DNA from: Halomonas halophila | Lineage (GTDB): Bacteria; Pseudomonadota; Gammaproteobacteria; Pseudomonadales; Halomonadaceae | Direction of reading: 5' to 3' | Length of the DNA: 64,000 nucleotides | NCBI RefSeq assembly: GCF_030406665.1 | Contig: NZ_CP129121.1 | Location: forward strand, 1,860,001 to 1,924,000 | Shown here: positions 22,431 through 31,276 of the stretch, piece by piece | How the letters are laid out: each line of letters starts with the position of its first letter | Position numbering within the stretch: position 1 is the first letter of the stretch | Program-made: the position numbers and the translations under genes | Notes under the pieces: generated by a model | The model's input: only the letters and a program-made list of their open reading frames with translations | What the model was told of the DNA's origin: nothing | The model's database searches: none

Positions 22431-22518
22431 CAAGTCGGACATCACCTTTATTGGCACCGAGAAGAGTGACGAGAGAGGGCGAACGCCAGGGATCCAAGGC
22501 AGCCACCGGAAACCGAAA

Positions 22519-22538
22519 GGGGCGGCCAACGCCGCCCC
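22519..22538 (-). terminator. Hairpin terminator of the YqaE-like gene
   Basis: GGGGCGGC-CAAC-GCCGCCCC, a perfect 8-bp GC stem, lies 21 bp after the stop of the YqaE-like gene. The following minus-strand tract (TTTCGGTTT) is only moderately T-rich. Confidence 0.6.
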
Positions 22539-22559
22539 CGCTAGATACCTTTGTGCAGA

Positions 22560-22718
22560 TCACCGCCTGGCGATGATCCATACCGCATGCACGATGCCGG
22601 GAATGTAGCCCAGCAGGGTCAGTAGGATGTTGACCCAGAAATGCAGGCCGAAGCCGACCTGAAGAAAGACCCCCACCGGGGGCAACAGAATCGCCAGCAG
22701 TATACGAATCAGATCCAT
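22560..22718 (-). CDS. YqaE/Pmp3 family small membrane protein
   Basis: A 52-residue hydrophobic protein with two membrane helices: MDLIRILLAILLPPVGVFLQ and FWVNILLTLLGYIPGIVHAV. The LLPPVGVFLQVGFG and LLGYIPGIVHA patterns are diagnostic of the YqaE/Pmp3/UPF0057 family, linked to membrane potential and salt or cold stress. An AGGAGT ribosome site lies seven bases before this ATG; a longer in-frame start adds an unconserved 25-residue leader. Confidence 0.93.
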   Translation of the reverse strand: MDLIRILLAILLPPVGVFLQVGFGLHFWVNILLTLLGYIPGIVHAVWIIARR

Positions 22719-22859
22719 CGGAGCACTCCTTGTGTCGATCACTGCGCATCGCCGAGGTCGCGACCACGCTTGCTGTCGTGAAAAAACGTTCAACTTCCCG
22801 AACCGGCGGCCGATAGGGAAACGACATCCATCGCAACCCCTCGACGCCTGGGAGGTATC

Positions 22860-22955
22860 TTGTCGTTCCCCACCGAGTATGGCATGTGGATCGCCAGCGC
22901 CGCATCACTGATCGGCGCCATCGTGGTCTGGCGCATCGCCAAAGCCAAGGAATAA
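22860..22955 (+). CDS. 31-residue single-span membrane protein, TTG start (tentative)
   Basis: An open frame from TTG with GGAGG four bases upstream encodes MSFPTEYGMWIASAASLIGA followed by IVVWRIAKAKE: a single hydrophobic helix and a basic end. Codon third positions are mostly G or C as in host genes. It lies alone between the YqaE-like gene and the antiporter gene. No family recognised; it is supported only by composition and the ribosome site. Confidence 0.4.
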   Translation: MSFPTEYGMWIASAASLIGAIVVWRIAKAKE

Positions 22956-23036
22956 CCCCGACCCGCCCTTTCCCCCTGAACCCGACCGGCCGCCCAGTCC
23001 TCGCCTGCCGAAGACGCCCGCATGCCGGTCCGGCAC

Positions 23037-24743
23037 TCAATAGAGCCGCAGCCCCACCCGCGTCACCCGGTTGCCATCCATCTCGTTGACGACCCAGTGG
23101 ATGCCGTGCCAGTCCACGTCGTCACCGACCACCGGATGCCCACCGACGCGCAGCGAGATGAAGTCGGCGAGCGTCATGTCGTGCTCGCCCGGGCTCAGCG
23201 TCAGGCCATAGGCCTCGGCGATATCACCCAGGCGCGCATCGCCATTGAAGTTGAAGGCACCGAAGAACGCGCTCTGGCGACGGAGCGTCGCGTCGCCATT
23301 GAACAGCCGGTTGAGGGCCGGCAGGTCGTCGCTGCGGCCGATCACGCACAGCACGTCCCCGCGCTGCAGCTGGGTGCTGCCCTTGGGGTGGACCATCACG
23401 CCATCGCGGAACAGGGCGGCGATGATCGCCCCCGAAGGGAAGCGCAACAGCCGGATCGGCACCTCCTCGAGGTCGGTGCTCTCCACGTGATAGACGAACA
23501 TCTCGAAGTCGTTGTCGTGCTGGATCCCCAGCGGCCCGCGCCGTTTCGGCGTCACGCTGGGCGGCAGTTCGACCCTGAGCGTCTTCGCCACCCATGGCAG
23601 CGAGCCGCCCTGGATCAGCAGCGACAGCAGCACCACCGCGAAGGCGACGTTGAAGTAGAGCGCGGCATTCTCGACGCCACCGATGACCGGGAAGATCGCC
23701 AGCACGATCGGCACCGCACCGCGCAGCCCGACCCAGGCGATGAAGCCGACCTCACGCCAACGGAAGCGGAAGAAGGGCTTGATGGCGATCACCACCGCCA
23801 GCGGGCGAGCAACGAAGATCAGCGCCAGCGCCACGACCGCGGCCGGCAGTGCATAGACCATCATCTCGCTGGGATTGACCAGCAGGCCCAGTACCAGGAA
23901 CAGGCCGATCTGGCTGAGCCAGGCCAGGCCATCGTGAACCGGCAGAATGAAGTTGAGATGGCGCCCGGGGCGATTGCCGATCATCAGGCCGGTCAGGTAG
24001 ATGGCCAGAAAGCCGCTGCCGCCCAGCGCACTGGTCGCACCGAACACGCAGAAGCCCAGCGCCAGCGCCAGCAGCGAATATAGCCCCGGCGCCAGATCCA
24101 CCCAGCTGATGAGACGCGCGATCAGCCAGCCGGCGCCCAGCCCCAGCGCGATGCCGACGCCGAACTGCTGCAGGAAGAACAGCGCGGTATCGAGCCAGCC
24201 GCCGATCTCGCCGACCAGGACCTCCACCAGCATCAGGGTCAGGAAGATCGCCATCGGATCGTTGGTACCGGACTCGATCTCCAGCGTCGCCCCGACCCGC
24301 TCGTTGAGGTTGATGCCGCGCCCGCCGAGCATCGAGAACACCGCTGCGGCGTCGGTGGAACCGACGATGGCCCCCACCAGCAGGCCCTGGACCAGGCTCA
24401 GCCCGAACACCCACATGGCGATCAGACCGACCAGCGCGCTGGTCACGAACACCCCGAGGGTCGCCAGCGACAGCGCCGGCCGGAAGCCGACCCGGAAGGT
24501 CTTGAGTCGGGTGCGCAGCCCGCCGTCGAGCAGGATCATCGCCAGCGCCAGGTGCCCGATCAGGAACGCCAGCGGGTAGTCGTCGAACTGGATGCCGAGC
24601 ACGCCCTCCTCGCCCGCCAGCATGCCGAGACCGAGGAAGAGCAACAGCAGGGGAACGCCGACCAGGGTCGAGAGCCGGCTGGCCAGCACGCTCAGCGCGA
24701 TCAGGAAGCCGCTGAGCAGAAAGAGGGTATTGATCGTATCCAT
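23037..24743 (-). CDS. K+/H+ or Na+/H+ antiporter of the CPA1 family (NhaP2/CvrA type)
   Basis: A 568-residue inner-membrane antiporter. About 12-13 membrane segments fill residues 1-390, with the CPA ion-binding region in IVGSTDAAAVFSML and LEIESGTNDPMAIFLTL. A cytoplasmic TrkA-C-like domain follows (VPIRLLRFPSGAIIAALFRD, then LQRGDVLCVIG) and a CorC/HlyC-like end domain (LTLADFISLRVG, VTRVGLRLY). This architecture is that of NhaP2/CvrA, which exchanges K+ or Na+ for protons. The start MDTINTLFLL has AGGA before it and is preferred over one 12 codons upstream. In a halophile-like host it would serve ion balance. Confidence 0.9.
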   Translation of the reverse strand: MDTINTLFLLSGFLIALSVLASRLSTLVGVPLLLLFLGLGMLAGEEGVLGIQFDDYPLAFLIGHLALAMILLDGGLRTRLKTFRVGFRPALSLATLGVFVTSALVGLIAMWVFGLSLVQGLLVGAIVGSTDAAAVFSMLGGRGINLNERVGATLEIESGTNDPMAIFLTLMLVEVLVGEIGGWLDTALFFLQQFGVGIALGLGAGWLIARLISWVDLAPGLYSLLALALGFCVFGATSALGGSGFLAIYLTGLMIGNRPGRHLNFILPVHDGLAWLSQIGLFLVLGLLVNPSEMMVYALPAAVVALALIFVARPLAVVIAIKPFFRFRWREVGFIAWVGLRGAVPIVLAIFPVIGGVENAALYFNVAFAVVLLSLLIQGGSLPWVAKTLRVELPPSVTPKRRGPLGIQHDNDFEMFVYHVESTDLEEVPIRLLRFPSGAIIAALFRDGVMVHPKGSTQLQRGDVLCVIGRSDDLPALNRLFNGDATLRRQSAFFGAFNFNGDARLGDIAEAYGLTLSPGEHDMTLADFISLRVGGHPVVGDDVDWHGIHWVVNEMDGNRVTRVGLRLY

Positions 24744-24919
24744 GGCATCCTGCCCCAGAAGGTCATCCAAGTATCTCATGGCGCGCCGGTGGTCGCGACG
24801 ATGGCGCCACGTTGACCGCCACGCTGGTCAGGCGGGACCGGGCGCCGATAGACTAGCCGCGATCATCCCCTTGCCCGAGCGCCTCATCGCAGCGCCCGGG
24901 CATCGCTGGAGCCGCTCAC

Positions 24920-26098
24920 ATGCTGTCATTCATCCGCCGCCCGGCGCGCCCCCGCACCTGGGCCACCCTGACCCTGGCGCTCGGCCTGCCGGCATTACCC
25001 GCGCTCGGCCATGCCGCCCCGGAAGCGCCCGAAGGCGGCTACCCGCCGCTCGGCACCGAGGTCATGGTCCCCGACCTGGGGCGGGACACGCCATCGGAGG
25101 CCACCGAGGATCCGCTGGCGGCCTTCGAGGGGCGTTCCGGCGGCCCCGCCGTGGACACGCCCACACGCCCCATCGCGCCGGCCGTGGCGGTGGGGCCCGT
25201 CGAGCCCATCGCGCCACCACCGGTCACGCGGCTCTCGCTGATGCTCGACTGGTATCCCAGTCCGCGCCACGCGGCGCTGTTCGTGGCCCGAGAACTCGAC
25301 CTGTTCAGTGAACGCGGTCTCGAGGTGGATATCCGCACGCCCGCCGACCCCAACGTGCCCGCCAAGCTGCTGGCGACCTCCCGCGTGGACCTGGCCCTGA
25401 CCCGCCAGCCGCTGCTGCACCTGCTGGTCGACCAGGGCCAGCCGGTGGTCCGCGTGGCGACCCTGGTCGGCCTGCCGCTCGCGTCGCTGGTCCTCGACGA
25501 TGCCATCGCCCTCGAGTCGCTGGCCGGCAAGCGCATCGGCCACGTCGCCCCGGACGCCGAGCAGGTACTGCTGGCCAGTCTGCTGACGCACCAGGCCCTC
25601 ACCCGCGACGCCCTGGACAGCCCCGACCTGCATTTCCGGCTGGAGCAGGCCATGCGCGAGGGGCGCGTGGACGGGGTGATCGGCGCGGTGCGCTACCTGC
25701 TGCCCCGCGCCCTGGCCGACGACGGCCTGGCGACACGCACCTACACCACCGAAGACATCGGCGTGCCGCGCTATGACGGCCTGATCCTGATGGCCAACCG
25801 CGATGAGCTCGCCACGCAGCGCAAGGCCATCGTCCAGCTGGTGGAGGCCCTGGAGGAAGCCACGGCCTGGATCGTCGAGCACCCCAGTGCCAGCTGGGAG
25901 CTGCTCGCCGAGGCCGAGCCGGCCATCGATACCCCGGCCAACCGGGCGGCCTGGCCCGAGGCCATGCGCCGACTGACCCTCACGCCCGCGGCGCTTCACG
26001 AACGCCGCTATGCCGACTTCGAGCGCTTCCTCAACCAGCGACATCTGGTGTCGGAGACCACGCCGGTCGAGCGCCTGGCCATCGACCCCAACCGTTGA
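24920..26098 (+). CDS. NMT1/SsuA-type substrate-binding protein
   Basis: A 392-residue exported protein. The N-terminal signal (RPRTWATLTLALGLPALPAL) is followed by a Pro/Ala-rich linker of about 80 residues and a binding domain of the NMT1/ThiY class: LSLMLDWYPSPRHAALFVAR, LDLFSERGLEVDI, LALTRQPLLHLLVDQG and LAGKRIGH. ThiY-like members bind thiamine pyrimidine precursors; others bind sulfonates or nitriles. No ABC permease or ATPase is adjacent, so the ligand is open. It is divergent from the antiporter gene. Confidence 0.85.
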   Translation: MLSFIRRPARPRTWATLTLALGLPALPALGHAAPEAPEGGYPPLGTEVMVPDLGRDTPSEATEDPLAAFEGRSGGPAVDTPTRPIAPAVAVGPVEPIAPPPVTRLSLMLDWYPSPRHAALFVARELDLFSERGLEVDIRTPADPNVPAKLLATSRVDLALTRQPLLHLLVDQGQPVVRVATLVGLPLASLVLDDAIALESLAGKRIGHVAPDAEQVLLASLLTHQALTRDALDSPDLHFRLEQAMREGRVDGVIGAVRYLLPRALADDGLATRTYTTEDIGVPRYDGLILMANRDELATQRKAIVQLVEALEEATAWIVEHPSASWELLAEAEPAIDTPANRAAWPEAMRRLTLTPAALHERRYADFERFLNQRHLVSETTPVERLAIDPNR

Positions 26099-26122
26099 CG
26101 CCGACGCCTGTCCCGGCGCGGC

Positions 26123-26899
26123 TCAGTCCGCCTGGCGTGCCAGAAAGTCGTTGACCACGGCCTGGAACGCCTCGGGCTGCTCGGCATGCAGCCAGTGGCC
26201 CGCCTCCAGGGTCTCGAGCTCGGCGGTCGGCAGCACCTCGCGCAGCGCCGGCAGCATGGCATCGGTCACGTAGGGCGAACAACTGCCGCGCACCAACAGG
26301 GTCGGGCCCTCGAAGGCGCCCTCGCCGTCCGGTTCGCCGCTGATCGACGCGTAGTCCTCGGCGATCTGATCCAGCCCGACACGCACCGTCATGCCATCCT
26401 CGCCACGCACCAGGTTGGTGGCCAGGAACAGTCGCGTGGCACGCTCGTCGATATGGTCCGCCATCAGCGCGTCGGCCTGGCGGCGATCGGCGGGCCGCTC
26501 GTCGCGCACGCGCCGCAGCGCGCCGAGCTCCCTGTCGTGGCCGTGCCCGTAGGCCTGGGGCGCAACGTCGGCAACGACCAGCGAGGCCAGCCGCTCGGGC
26601 GCCAGCCGCGCCAGGGTGATCGCCACCTTGCCGCCCATGGAATGCCCCAGCACGTGCGCCTTGGCCACGTTCAGCTCATCCAGCAGCGCCAGCACGTCGC
26701 GGGCCATGTCGGCGTAGCCCATGCCGGACGCATGGGGCGAACGGCCGTGGTTGCGCAGGTCCACCGCGATCACCCGGCGCTGCTCCTGCCACTTCTTGAT
26801 GTGCGAGCGCCAGTTGTCGGCGCTGCCCAGCAGGCCGTGGATCACCACCAGCGGCGTGCCGTCGCCGCCGGTGTCGATATGATGGAGAGCGAGAGTCAT
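26123..26899 (-). CDS. Alpha/beta-hydrolase (YbfF-like esterase)
   Basis: A 258-residue alpha/beta-hydrolase. PLVVIHGLLGSADNW is the oxyanion-hole strand, HVLGHSMGGKVA carries the nucleophile Ser near 99, and AGHWLHAEQP near 235 the catalytic His. The HGLLGSADNWR and RNHGRS motifs match the YbfF acyl-CoA esterase subfamily. It lies 18 bp after yhhQ on the same strand and is probably co-transcribed. Confidence 0.9.
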   Translation of the reverse strand: MTLALHHIDTGGDGTPLVVIHGLLGSADNWRSHIKKWQEQRRVIAVDLRNHGRSPHASGMGYADMARDVLALLDELNVAKAHVLGHSMGGKVAITLARLAPERLASLVVADVAPQAYGHGHDRELGALRRVRDERPADRRQADALMADHIDERATRLFLATNLVRGEDGMTVRVGLDQIAEDYASISGEPDGEGAFEGPTLLVRGSCSPYVTDAMLPALREVLPTAELETLEAGHWLHAEQPEAFQAVVNDFLARQAD

Positions 26900-26917
26900 C
26901 GTGAACTCCTTGTCGGG

Positions 26918-27592
26918 TTAGCGGAACTGCTCGGGCGCCAGATCGCGGTCGCCGGTCAGCGTCACCAGGCGACGCGTCAGCCAGCCCAGCAGCACGCCGT
27001 AGAGCGGCAGGAAGAAGGCCAGGCTGATGCCCAGCTTGATGCCGTAGTCCACCCAGGCGATCTCCGGCCAATGAGTGGCCATGAAGGCATCGGGGCCGCG
27101 GTGGAAAGCGATCGAGAAGAAGGCGAAGGTATCGGCCAGGTTGCCGAACAGCGTCGACAGCGCCGGCGCCACCCACCAGGCCTTGAGCCGGCGCAGGCGG
27201 TCGAAGACCGTGACGTCGAGCAGCTGCCCCAGCACATAGGCCATAAAGCTGGCCAGGGCGATGCGCGCCACGAACAGGTTCCAGTCTCCCAGCGCCTCAA
27301 GCCCGGCGAAGCCACCGCGCGGAAACACCACCGAGACGACATAGGAGATCACCAGTGCCGGGAACATCACCCGCAGGATGATGGCCCGAGCCGGCTCCTT
27401 GCCGAACAGCCGCACGGTCAGGTCGGTGGCCAGGAAGATGAAGGGAAAGCTGAAGGCGCCCCAGGTGGTATGCAGCCCGAACAGGCTGAAGGGCAGCTGG
27501 ACCAGATAGTTGCTGGCGGTGATGACGAGGATGTGAAAGGCGACCAGCCACGCGAGGCAACGGCGGGTCTGGGCGGCGGTAAGCGCGAACAT
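26918..27592 (-). CDS. yhhQ: Queuosine precursor transporter YhhQ
   Basis: A 224-residue inner-membrane protein of the QPTR/YhhQ (DUF165) family that takes up preQ0, preQ1 or queuine for the queuosine modification of tRNA. Six or seven membrane segments are visible; FHILVITASNYLVQLP, FPFIFLATDLTVRLFGK, FMAYVLGQLLDVTVFDRLR and STLFGNLADTFAFF are family hallmarks. A candidate preQ1 riboswitch lies directly upstream and overlaps its ribosome site, which fits regulation by its own cargo. Confidence 0.94.
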   Translation of the reverse strand: MFALTAAQTRRCLAWLVAFHILVITASNYLVQLPFSLFGLHTTWGAFSFPFIFLATDLTVRLFGKEPARAIILRVMFPALVISYVVSVVFPRGGFAGLEALGDWNLFVARIALASFMAYVLGQLLDVTVFDRLRRLKAWWVAPALSTLFGNLADTFAFFSIAFHRGPDAFMATHWPEIAWVDYGIKLGISLAFFLPLYGVLLGWLTRRLVTLTGDRDLAPEQFR

Positions 27593-27594
27593 CG

Positions 27595-27630
27595 AGCACC
27601 TTTTTGGCGGGAGGGGTGAGGGAACCCTCG
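27595..27630 (-). ncRNA. Candidate preQ1-I riboswitch upstream of yhhQ
   Basis: On the minus strand the leader reads GAGGG, then UUCCCUCAC, then CCCUC, then CCGCC and AAAAAGGUG. GAGGG pairs with CCCUC (stem P1); the loop keeps the UUC that in preQ1-I aptamers supplies the ligand-pairing C; the A-rich tail and terminal GG, which can pair with loop cytosines to form the pseudoknot, overlap the ribosome-binding site 8 bases before the ATG. Position upstream of a queuosine-precursor transporter is exactly where this class occurs. The loop is pyrimidine-rich and differs from the textbook CUAGC, so the call is not certain. Confidence 0.6.
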
Positions 27631-27666
27631 TCGAATGACAGCCGGTACGCCGGCGAACGAGCGCGA

Positions 27667-27695
27667 ATTATACGCGCCCGCCTGCCGGGGGCCAA
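27667..27695 (-). promoter_or_regulatory. Promoter of yhhQ and its leader
   Basis: On the minus strand TTGGCC, a 17-bp spacer and a perfect TATAAT lie about 75 bp before the yhhQ start. Transcription from here would give a leader of about 65 nt that contains the riboswitch candidate. Confidence 0.7.
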
Positions 27696-27718
27696 ACCCG
27701 CCTCAGGCAAACCGCGCC

Positions 27719-29447
27719 CTACTGCTGGCGTGCCCGTTCGGCGCTGCCCAGCGAACGCGCGACCATCGCCTCGTGTACGTCATTCAGGCTGGCCGGATCG
27801 TCGATGGTCGACGGCACCCCGAAGGCCTCGCCGTCGGCGATATGGCGCAACAGCTTGCGCAGGATCTTGCCGGAGCGGGTCTTGGGCAGGCGGTCGACCA
27901 CCAGCACCTGCTTGAGACAGGCCACCGGGCCGATCATCTCGCGCACCCGCGCGACCAGCTCACGCTCCAGGGTCGCCTCGTCGCCGTCGAAACCGTCCTT
28001 GGGAATCACCAGCCCTACCGGCACCTGCCCCTTCAAGGCATCGTGGATGCCGATCACCGTGCACTCGGCCACCGCCGGATGTCCGCCCACCACCTCTTCC
28101 ATCTCACCGGTGGAAAGCCGGTGGCCGGCCACGTTGATGACGTCATCGGTGCGCCCCATGATGAACAGGTAGCCGTCCTCGTCGAGATAGCCCGCGTCGC
28201 CGGTCAGGTAGTAGCCCGGAAAGGCCGCCATGTAGGCCGCCTGGAAGCGCTCTGGATCGCGCCAGATACCGGACAGGCAGCCCGGCGGCAACGGCTGCTT
28301 GATCATCACGCTGCCCTGCTCCAGCGACGGCGCGTCGAGGCCGCTGCGATCGAGGATGCGTACGTCGAAGCCCGGCACCGGCACCGTGGCCGAGCCCGCC
28401 TTGGCCGGCATCGGCTCCACCCCCAGCAGATTGGCGGCGATGGGCCAGCCGGTTTCGGTCTGCCACCAGTGGTCGACCACCGGCACGTCCAGCATCCCCT
28501 TCAGCATCCGGGGTCCGCACCGGCTTGCCCTCATACACGACGGTGGTACAGCCGCGCAGCAGCGGCCCATAGACGATATAGGAGTGCCCCACGACCCAGC
28601 CCACGTCCGAGGCCGAGAAGAACACCTCGCCCGGCGCCATGTCGTAGACCGCCTCCATGGAATAGTGCAGCGCCACGCCATAGCCGCCGGTGTCGCGCAC
28701 CACGCCCTTGGGCTTGCCGGTGGTGCCGGAGGTATACAGCACGTAAAGCGGATCGGTGGCCTTCACCGGCACGCAGTCGGCCGGCGCCGCCGCGGCCTCC
28801 AGCGTCGCCCAGTCATGCTCGTCCTCGCCGAGTTCGGCCAGGCACTGCTCGCGCTGCAGGATCACGCAGGCCTCGGGCCGGTGGGCGCTCTGTTCCAGCG
28901 CCGCCCGCACGATCGGCGGGTAGGGCAGCACCCGGTCGACTTCGATGCCGCAGGACGCGGCCACCACCACCTTGGGCTCGGCGTCCTCGATACGCACCGC
29001 CAGCTCGTGGGGCGCGAAGCCGCCGAAGACCACCGAGTGAACCGCTCCCAACCGCGCGCAGGCCAGCATGGCGATCGGCGCCTCCGGCACCATCGGCAGA
29101 TAGATGACCACCCGGTCGCCCTGCTCGACACCGAGATCACGCAGCGCCCCGGCGAAACGCGCCACCCGGTCACGCAGCTCGGCATAGCTGAGGCGAAGCT
29201 TGCCCCCGCTGACCGGCGAGTCCCACAGCAGCGCGGCCTGCTCGCCTCGCCCCTGCTCGATGTGGTGATCGAGGGCCGCGTGGCACAGGTTGAGCTCGCC
29301 GTCGGCGTACCAGCGGGCGTGGCCCTGTTCGTCGTACTCGAGGATGCGCGTGGGCGGGGCAACCCAGGGCAGGCGCTCGGCCTGCTCGGCCCAGAAGGCC
29401 TCGGGGTGCTGGATGGAACGCTGGAATTCGCTGCGATAGCTGGACAT
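27719..29447 (-). pseudogene. prpE: Propionate/acyl-CoA ligase (PrpE-like) with internal deletion and frameshift
   Basis: The 5' part (to about 28510) encodes residues 1-310 of an AMP-forming acyl-CoA synthetase: LYVLYTSGTTGKPKGVVRDT, ASDVGWVVGHSYIVYGPLL and YEGKPVRTPDA. After TPDA the frame shifts and resumes at LDVPVVDHWWQTETGWPI in another frame, running to the end with GYYLTGDAGY and the catalytic Lys in KTRSGKILR. The roughly 60-65 residues between TPDA and the DHWWQTE motif, including the FTAPTA and AGER motifs of the family, are missing. A short direct repeat, GGATGCTG, lies at the junction. The product cannot be functional unless this is a sequencing artefact. Confidence 0.85.
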
Positions 29448-29469
29448 GGAGGCCTGCCTGTTCGATGAA

Positions 29470-29627
29470 TGTCACCATGATTGTTGACACACTAGAACAG
29501 AAGAGGCCCACAGACCCTCATACCAAGGGCGAAATTCGACAAATGGACGATACTAGCCATCTAGTTGTCGACAAACAGCGCCGTCAGGCGTGACAACAGG
29601 GTCGCGGTGCCGCCCCTGAACTATAAT
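29470..29627. promoter_or_regulatory. Control region between prpE and the ArsR regulator
   Basis: The 295-bp divergent gap holds no gene but several signals: an inverted repeat TGTCA-N10-TGACA (29470-29489) just before the prpE start, a 10-bp palindrome TTGTCGACAA (29565-29574) and a perfect TATAAT (29622-29627) pointing at the ArsR gene. Palindromes in such a gap are likely operators for the ArsR protein, but this is inferred. Confidence 0.4.
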
Positions 29628-29742
29628 TGAGCAATGACTGAATCAGGAAAGATGTGACGGATCACGACACCGTCCAGGAGCTTGCCATTCGGGCAGGGAC
29701 GACCACCATCGGCTGCATCGGCAGCATGAGGGGTGAGACATC

Positions 29743-30069
29743 ATGAGCACTTCGCAACGTCAGGCCGTACGCCTGCTGCACGACGGGGATGACGTCATCG
29801 ATCAGGCCAGCGCCCTGCTCAAGGCGATGGCCAACGACAACCGACTGCGGATCCTGTGCCTGCTGGACGGACAGGAGCTGTCGGTCACCGAACTCAACCA
29901 CCAGCTGGCGCTTAGCCAGTCCGCCCTTTCCCAGCATCTGGCCATCCTGCGACGCGAGCACCTGGTCAGTACCCGGCGCGCGTCGCAGACCATCTACTAT
30001 TCGCTCAACGGCGATCGGGCGAGAACCCTGCTGTCGGCCCTCGCCCAGATGGAGCTGGGCGGCGACTGA
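29743..30069 (+). CDS. ArsR-family transcriptional regulator
   Basis: A 108-residue winged-helix repressor. ALLKAMANDNRLRILCLLDG and VTELNHQLALSQSALSQHLA (recognition helix), then ILRREHLVSTRRASQTIYYS form the classic ArsR/SmtB core. It has a Cys (ILCLL) at the position often used for metal or redox sensing, but no second ligand cysteine next to it, so a redox or sulfur-sensing role like BigR/SqrR or a non-metal role is possible. It is divergent from the broken prpE. Confidence 0.9.
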   Translation: MSTSQRQAVRLLHDGDDVIDQASALLKAMANDNRLRILCLLDGQELSVTELNHQLALSQSALSQHLAILRREHLVSTRRASQTIYYSLNGDRARTLLSALAQMELGGD

Positions 30070-30074
30070 GCCGC

Positions 30075-31112
30075 TCAGCGCTTCTGCCAGCCCCGCGCCT
30101 CCAGGCGCTCGACAACCCTCTCGACCCCGCATTCCACGCCGTGCGACACCGCCAGCCCCAGTCGTCCGGCCAGCGACTGACGATGCTCCAGGCGCAGCGA
30201 TACCACCCGCGCCTCATTCATGCGCTCGACGAGATAGGCCTCGCTGGTGCCGATCTCGTCGGCCAGTCCCCGGGGCAGCGCCTGCTGCCCGTACCAGCTC
30301 TCGCCGGTGGCCACCGCCTCGATGTCCAGGTCCGGGCGGCGTTCGGCGACGTAGTGCTTGAACAGCCCGTGCACGTTCTCGAGATCTTCCAGGAACTTCT
30401 CGCGCCCTTCTTCGGTATTCTCGCCGAACACCGTCAGGGTGCGCTTGTAGCGACCCGCGGTCAGCACCTCCACGTCGACGTCATGGCGCTTGAGCAGGCG
30501 ATGCAGGTTGGGCACCTGAGCGACCACGCCGATCGAGCCCAGCACCGCGAAGGGCGCGACCCGCAGCCGGTCGGCGCAGCAGGCCATCAGGTAGCCACCG
30601 CTGGCCGCCACCTTGTCGACGCACACGGTGGTGGAAAGCCCTGCCTGGCGCAGCCGGTCCAGCTCGGCGGCGGCGAGGCCATAGGCATGCACCAGCCCGC
30701 CGGGCGACTCGAGACGCACCACGACCTCGTCCTGCTCGCCGGCCACGTCCAGCACCGCCGAGACTTCCTCGGCGAAGCGCCCGGTGGCGCTGGCCTTCAG
30801 GTCGCCATGGAAATCCAGCACCCAGACCGTGCCGGCGGCCTCGGTGGCCTCGCCCTTCTGCTTGCCGCGCGCCTTGTCGTCGCGCCGAAAGGCCTTCTGC
30901 CGCCGCTTGCGCGCACCGGGCTCGCTGGCGGCCAGCTGCAACCGGCGACGGCGACGGCGGCGATCGCCGTTGAGTTCCTCGACCCGCAGCCGGGCCTGCT
31001 CGCCCTCACCGCCGCGGGCACGCATCACCACCATCACGCCCAGGGTCACGATGACCACCACCGCCACCAGCTGGGCCAGGAACATGCCGAAATCCGTCAG
31101 CCACTCGTTCAC
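30075..31112 (-). CDS. sohB: Inner-membrane peptidase SohB (SppA-like)
   Basis: A 345-residue protein of peptidase family S49. One N-terminal membrane helix (FLAQLVAVVVIVTLGVMVVM), then a highly basic stretch (GDRRRRRRRLQL) and the protease domain on the periplasmic side: DFHGDLKASA, VVRLESPGGLVHAYGLAA, catalytic Ser in DKVAASGGYLMACCAD and catalytic Lys in AGRYKRTLTVFGENTEEG. Start is a GTG at 31112 with AAGGAGA before it; an ATG 29 codons upstream would add a non-membrane leader. The role is probably membrane or signal-peptide quality control. Confidence 0.92.
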   Translation of the reverse strand: MNEWLTDFGMFLAQLVAVVVIVTLGVMVVMRARGGEGEQARLRVEELNGDRRRRRRRLQLAASEPGARKRRQKAFRRDDKARGKQKGEATEAAGTVWVLDFHGDLKASATGRFAEEVSAVLDVAGEQDEVVVRLESPGGLVHAYGLAAAELDRLRQAGLSTTVCVDKVAASGGYLMACCADRLRVAPFAVLGSIGVVAQVPNLHRLLKRHDVDVEVLTAGRYKRTLTVFGENTEEGREKFLEDLENVHGLFKHYVAERRPDLDIEAVATGESWYGQQALPRGLADEIGTSEAYLVERMNEARVVSLRLEHRQSLAGRLGLAVSHGVECGVERVVERLEARGWQKR

Positions 31113-31276
31113 CGTGTCTCTCCTTCGTGGGGTCAATCCTTCGCGGCGTCGTTCGCCCGAGGCAGGGCTACCATCCTGCCCAGCCGCGGGCCCGGCCACA
31201 AGCCGGCCGACTTGATGGCACCGGCGCTTTTCCCTACTCTCGCGGATCGATCCTTCACCGTCTCCGGAGACCCCCG

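Noticed and set aside
24780..24919. TPP riboswitch before the NMT1-type binding protein
   Set aside because: No thi-box-like sequence is visible and the gap is short; the ligand of the binding protein is not established.
29743..30069. Arsenic-resistance operon around the ArsR-type gene
   Set aside because: No arsenic pump or reductase is nearby and the typical paired metal-binding cysteines are absent.
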